Source of the DNA: JANNHK01 sp034408875
GTDB taxonomy: Bacteria; Actinomycetota; Acidimicrobiia; IMCC26256; PALSA-610
Assembly: GCA_034408875.1 (NCBI GenBank)
Contig: JAWXCJ010000143.1
Coordinates: 1-7,166, forward strand
Reading direction: 5' to 3'
Length of the DNA stretch: 7,166 nucleotides
The position numbers were made by a program, and so were the translations under genes. Under the pieces are notes generated by a model, which saw nothing but the letters and a program-made list of their open reading frames with translations, made no database searches and was not told the origin of the DNA. Each line of letters begins with the position of its first letter. Within the stretch, counting starts at the first letter, position 1. Shown here piece by piece: positions 6,393 to 7,166 of this stretch.

Positions 6393-6408
6393 GATAACGA
6401 TCATTATC
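6393..6408. promoter_or_regulatory. Near-perfect 16-bp palindrome, probable TetR operator
   Basis: GATAACGATCATTATC reads as GATAA-n-GATC-n-TTATC, with seven of eight half-site positions symmetric (mismatch at 6398/6403). A second, overlapping dyad, ATGAT-AACG-ATCAT, spans 6391-6404. It is an AT-rich island in the 60-bp region between the divergent TetR and threonine ammonia-lyase genes. TetR regulators commonly bind such palindromes next to their own gene. It could also affect the plus-strand gene, which starts 37 bases away. Confidence 0.65.
6403..6408 (-). promoter_or_regulatory. Candidate -10 element GATAAT for the operon
   Basis: On the minus strand GATAAT (6408-6403) differs from TATAAT at one position and lies inside the palindrome, so a bound repressor would block it. 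Transcription would begin near 6396, leaving a leader of about 12 bases before the GTG at 6384. No good -35 hexamer is visible at the right spacing (CTGGTC at 6431-6426 is poor), which is common in GC-rich actinobacteria. Confidence 0.4.
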
Positions 6409-6444
6409 TGACTTCGGTCGGGCGTGACCAGGGAAGAATGGGGC

Positions 6445-7166
6445 ATGGCGCTCCCGGTCTCCCTTTCTGATGTGCGGGCGGCTGCGGCTGCCATCAAGGG
6501 GGCCGTGGTCGAGACGCCGACCACGCTTTCGGCCACATTCTCGGAGATCACGGGCGCCGAGGTGTGGCTGAAGTTCGAGAACCTCCAGTTCACGGCCTCG
6601 TTCAAGGAACGGGGGGCGCTCAACTTCCTCCTGCGGATCGGCGACGCCGACCGTTCTCGTGGGGTCGTGGCCGCTTCCGCCGGCAACCACGCCCAGGGCG
6701 TCGCCTACCACGCTCGCCGCCTCGGCATCGCGGCCACGATCGTGATGCCGACCGACACGCCGTTCGCGAAGGTGACGAACACCGAGTACCACGGCGCGAC
6801 GGTCATCCTCGACGGCGACGGGTTCGCCGCCGCGCTCGCCCGCGCCCGCCGGATCGCGGCCGAGACCGGTGCCACCGTCGTGCCCGCCTTCGACGACCCC
6901 GCAATCGTCGCGGGCCAGGGCACGATCGGCCTCGAAATGCTCGCCGCGGTGCCTGACCTCGACGCGATCGTCGTGCCGGTCGGCGGAGGTGGGCTCGTGT
7001 CGGGCGTCGCGATCGCGGCCAAGGGCCTGCGCCCCGACATCGAGATTGTGGGCGTGCAGATCGAAGGCTGGCCGAGCATGCTGCACGCACTCGGTCGCGC
7101 CCCGATCCCGGTCTGCGGCCCGACGATCGCCGAAGGCATCGCGGTACAGAGCGCGGGCCTGCTGAC
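6445..7166 (+). CDS. ilvA: Threonine ammonia-lyase (threonine dehydratase), partial, C-terminus beyond the right edge
   Basis: The frame is open from ATG at 6445 to the edge, 240 residues. It is a fold-type II PLP enzyme: K54 in ASFKERGALN is the Schiff-base lysine, SAGNHAQG (78-85) is the substrate/cofactor loop, and VGGGGLVSG (179-187) is the phosphate-binding glycine loop. These match threonine dehydratase, which converts threonine to 2-oxobutanoate and ammonia, the first step toward isoleucine or a catabolic route. The short N-terminus before the PLP domain resembles the medium-length form that ends in a single ACT domain, but the C-terminus is not visible. Serine dehydratase or serine racemase activity of the same fold cannot be excluded. 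AGGGAAG lies about 8 bases upstream. The gene is divergent from the TetR operon and has no obvious link to its chemistry; it may only share the intergenic region. Confidence 0.92.
   Translation, partial: MALPVSLSDVRAAAAAIKGAVVETPTTLSATFSEITGAEVWLKFENLQFTASFKERGALNFLLRIGDADRSRGVVAASAGNHAQGVAYHARRLGIAATIVMPTDTPFAKVTNTEYHGATVILDGDGFAAALARARRIAAETGATVVPAFDDPAIVAGQGTIGLEMLAAVPDLDAIVVPVGGGGLVSGVAIAAKGLRPDIEIVGVQIEGWPSMLHALGRAPIPVCGPTIAEGIAVQSAGLL

Larger units (their letters stand above)
6385..6444. other. Divergent intergenic region between the TetR gene and ilvA
   Basis: These 60 bases hold the 16-bp palindrome, the candidate minus-strand -10, and on the plus strand CATTAT (6402-6407), a fair -10 for ilvA that would overlap the same palindrome. 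Nothing else is recognised. Confidence 0.5.

Noticed and set aside
6385..7086. Upstream extension of the TetR gene to a start at 7086
   Set aside because: The extra 234 residues are antisense to the well-supported threonine ammonia-lyase and would put the helix-turn-helix far from the N-terminus, unlike the family.

Overview
The window is GC-rich and densely coded, with long antisense shadow frames over most real genes. Gene content suggests an actinobacterium: a FadD-type ligase next to a separate (3R)-hydroxyacyl-CoA dehydrogenase and hydratase 2, GTG starts and TetR control. No rRNA or taxonomic marker is present, so this is an inference; an uncultured lineage is possible.

Layout. (a) 1-1042, minus: a secreted calcium-binding (RTX-type) repeat protein, cut by the left edge. 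Its last roughly 75 visible residues do not continue the RTX fold. They match, without gaps, the active-centre-proximal part of the bacterial RNA polymerase beta subunit (RpoB) or a phage relative. This in-frame join is the strangest thing in the window and could be a real chimera or an assembly join. (b) 1043-1166: a 124-bp gap with an imperfect dyad. (c) 1167-6384, minus: a compact operon read right to left. It runs TetR regulator, ferritin-like diiron protein (ATGA overlap), decayed GNAT acetyltransferase fragment, AMP-forming acyl-CoA synthetase (GTGA overlap with the fragment's stop), SDR 3-hydroxyacyl-CoA dehydrogenase, and MaoC-type enoyl-CoA hydratase 2 (stop codon of the SDR merged with the hydratase's ribosome site). 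(d) 6385-6444: a 60-bp divergent intergenic region with a near-perfect 16-bp palindrome, the probable TetR operator. (e) 6445 to the right edge, plus: threonine ammonia-lyase, cut by the edge.

How it works together. The operon looks like a substrate-inducible module for breaking down an acid. FadD would make the acyl-CoA. The diiron enzyme would carry out an oxidation not identifiable from sequence. Hydratase 2 would add water to a 2-enoyl-CoA to give a (3R)-hydroxyacyl-CoA, and the SDR would oxidise it to the 3-ketoacyl-CoA. The last two correspond, in the same order, to the two catalytic units of eukaryotic peroxisomal MFE-2 and to the actinobacterial hsd4A/hsd4B pair used on sterol side chains. 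No acyl-CoA dehydrogenase or thiolase is present. TetR, first in the operon and next to the palindrome, is expected to repress its own transcript until a ligand, perhaps an acyl-CoA, releases it.
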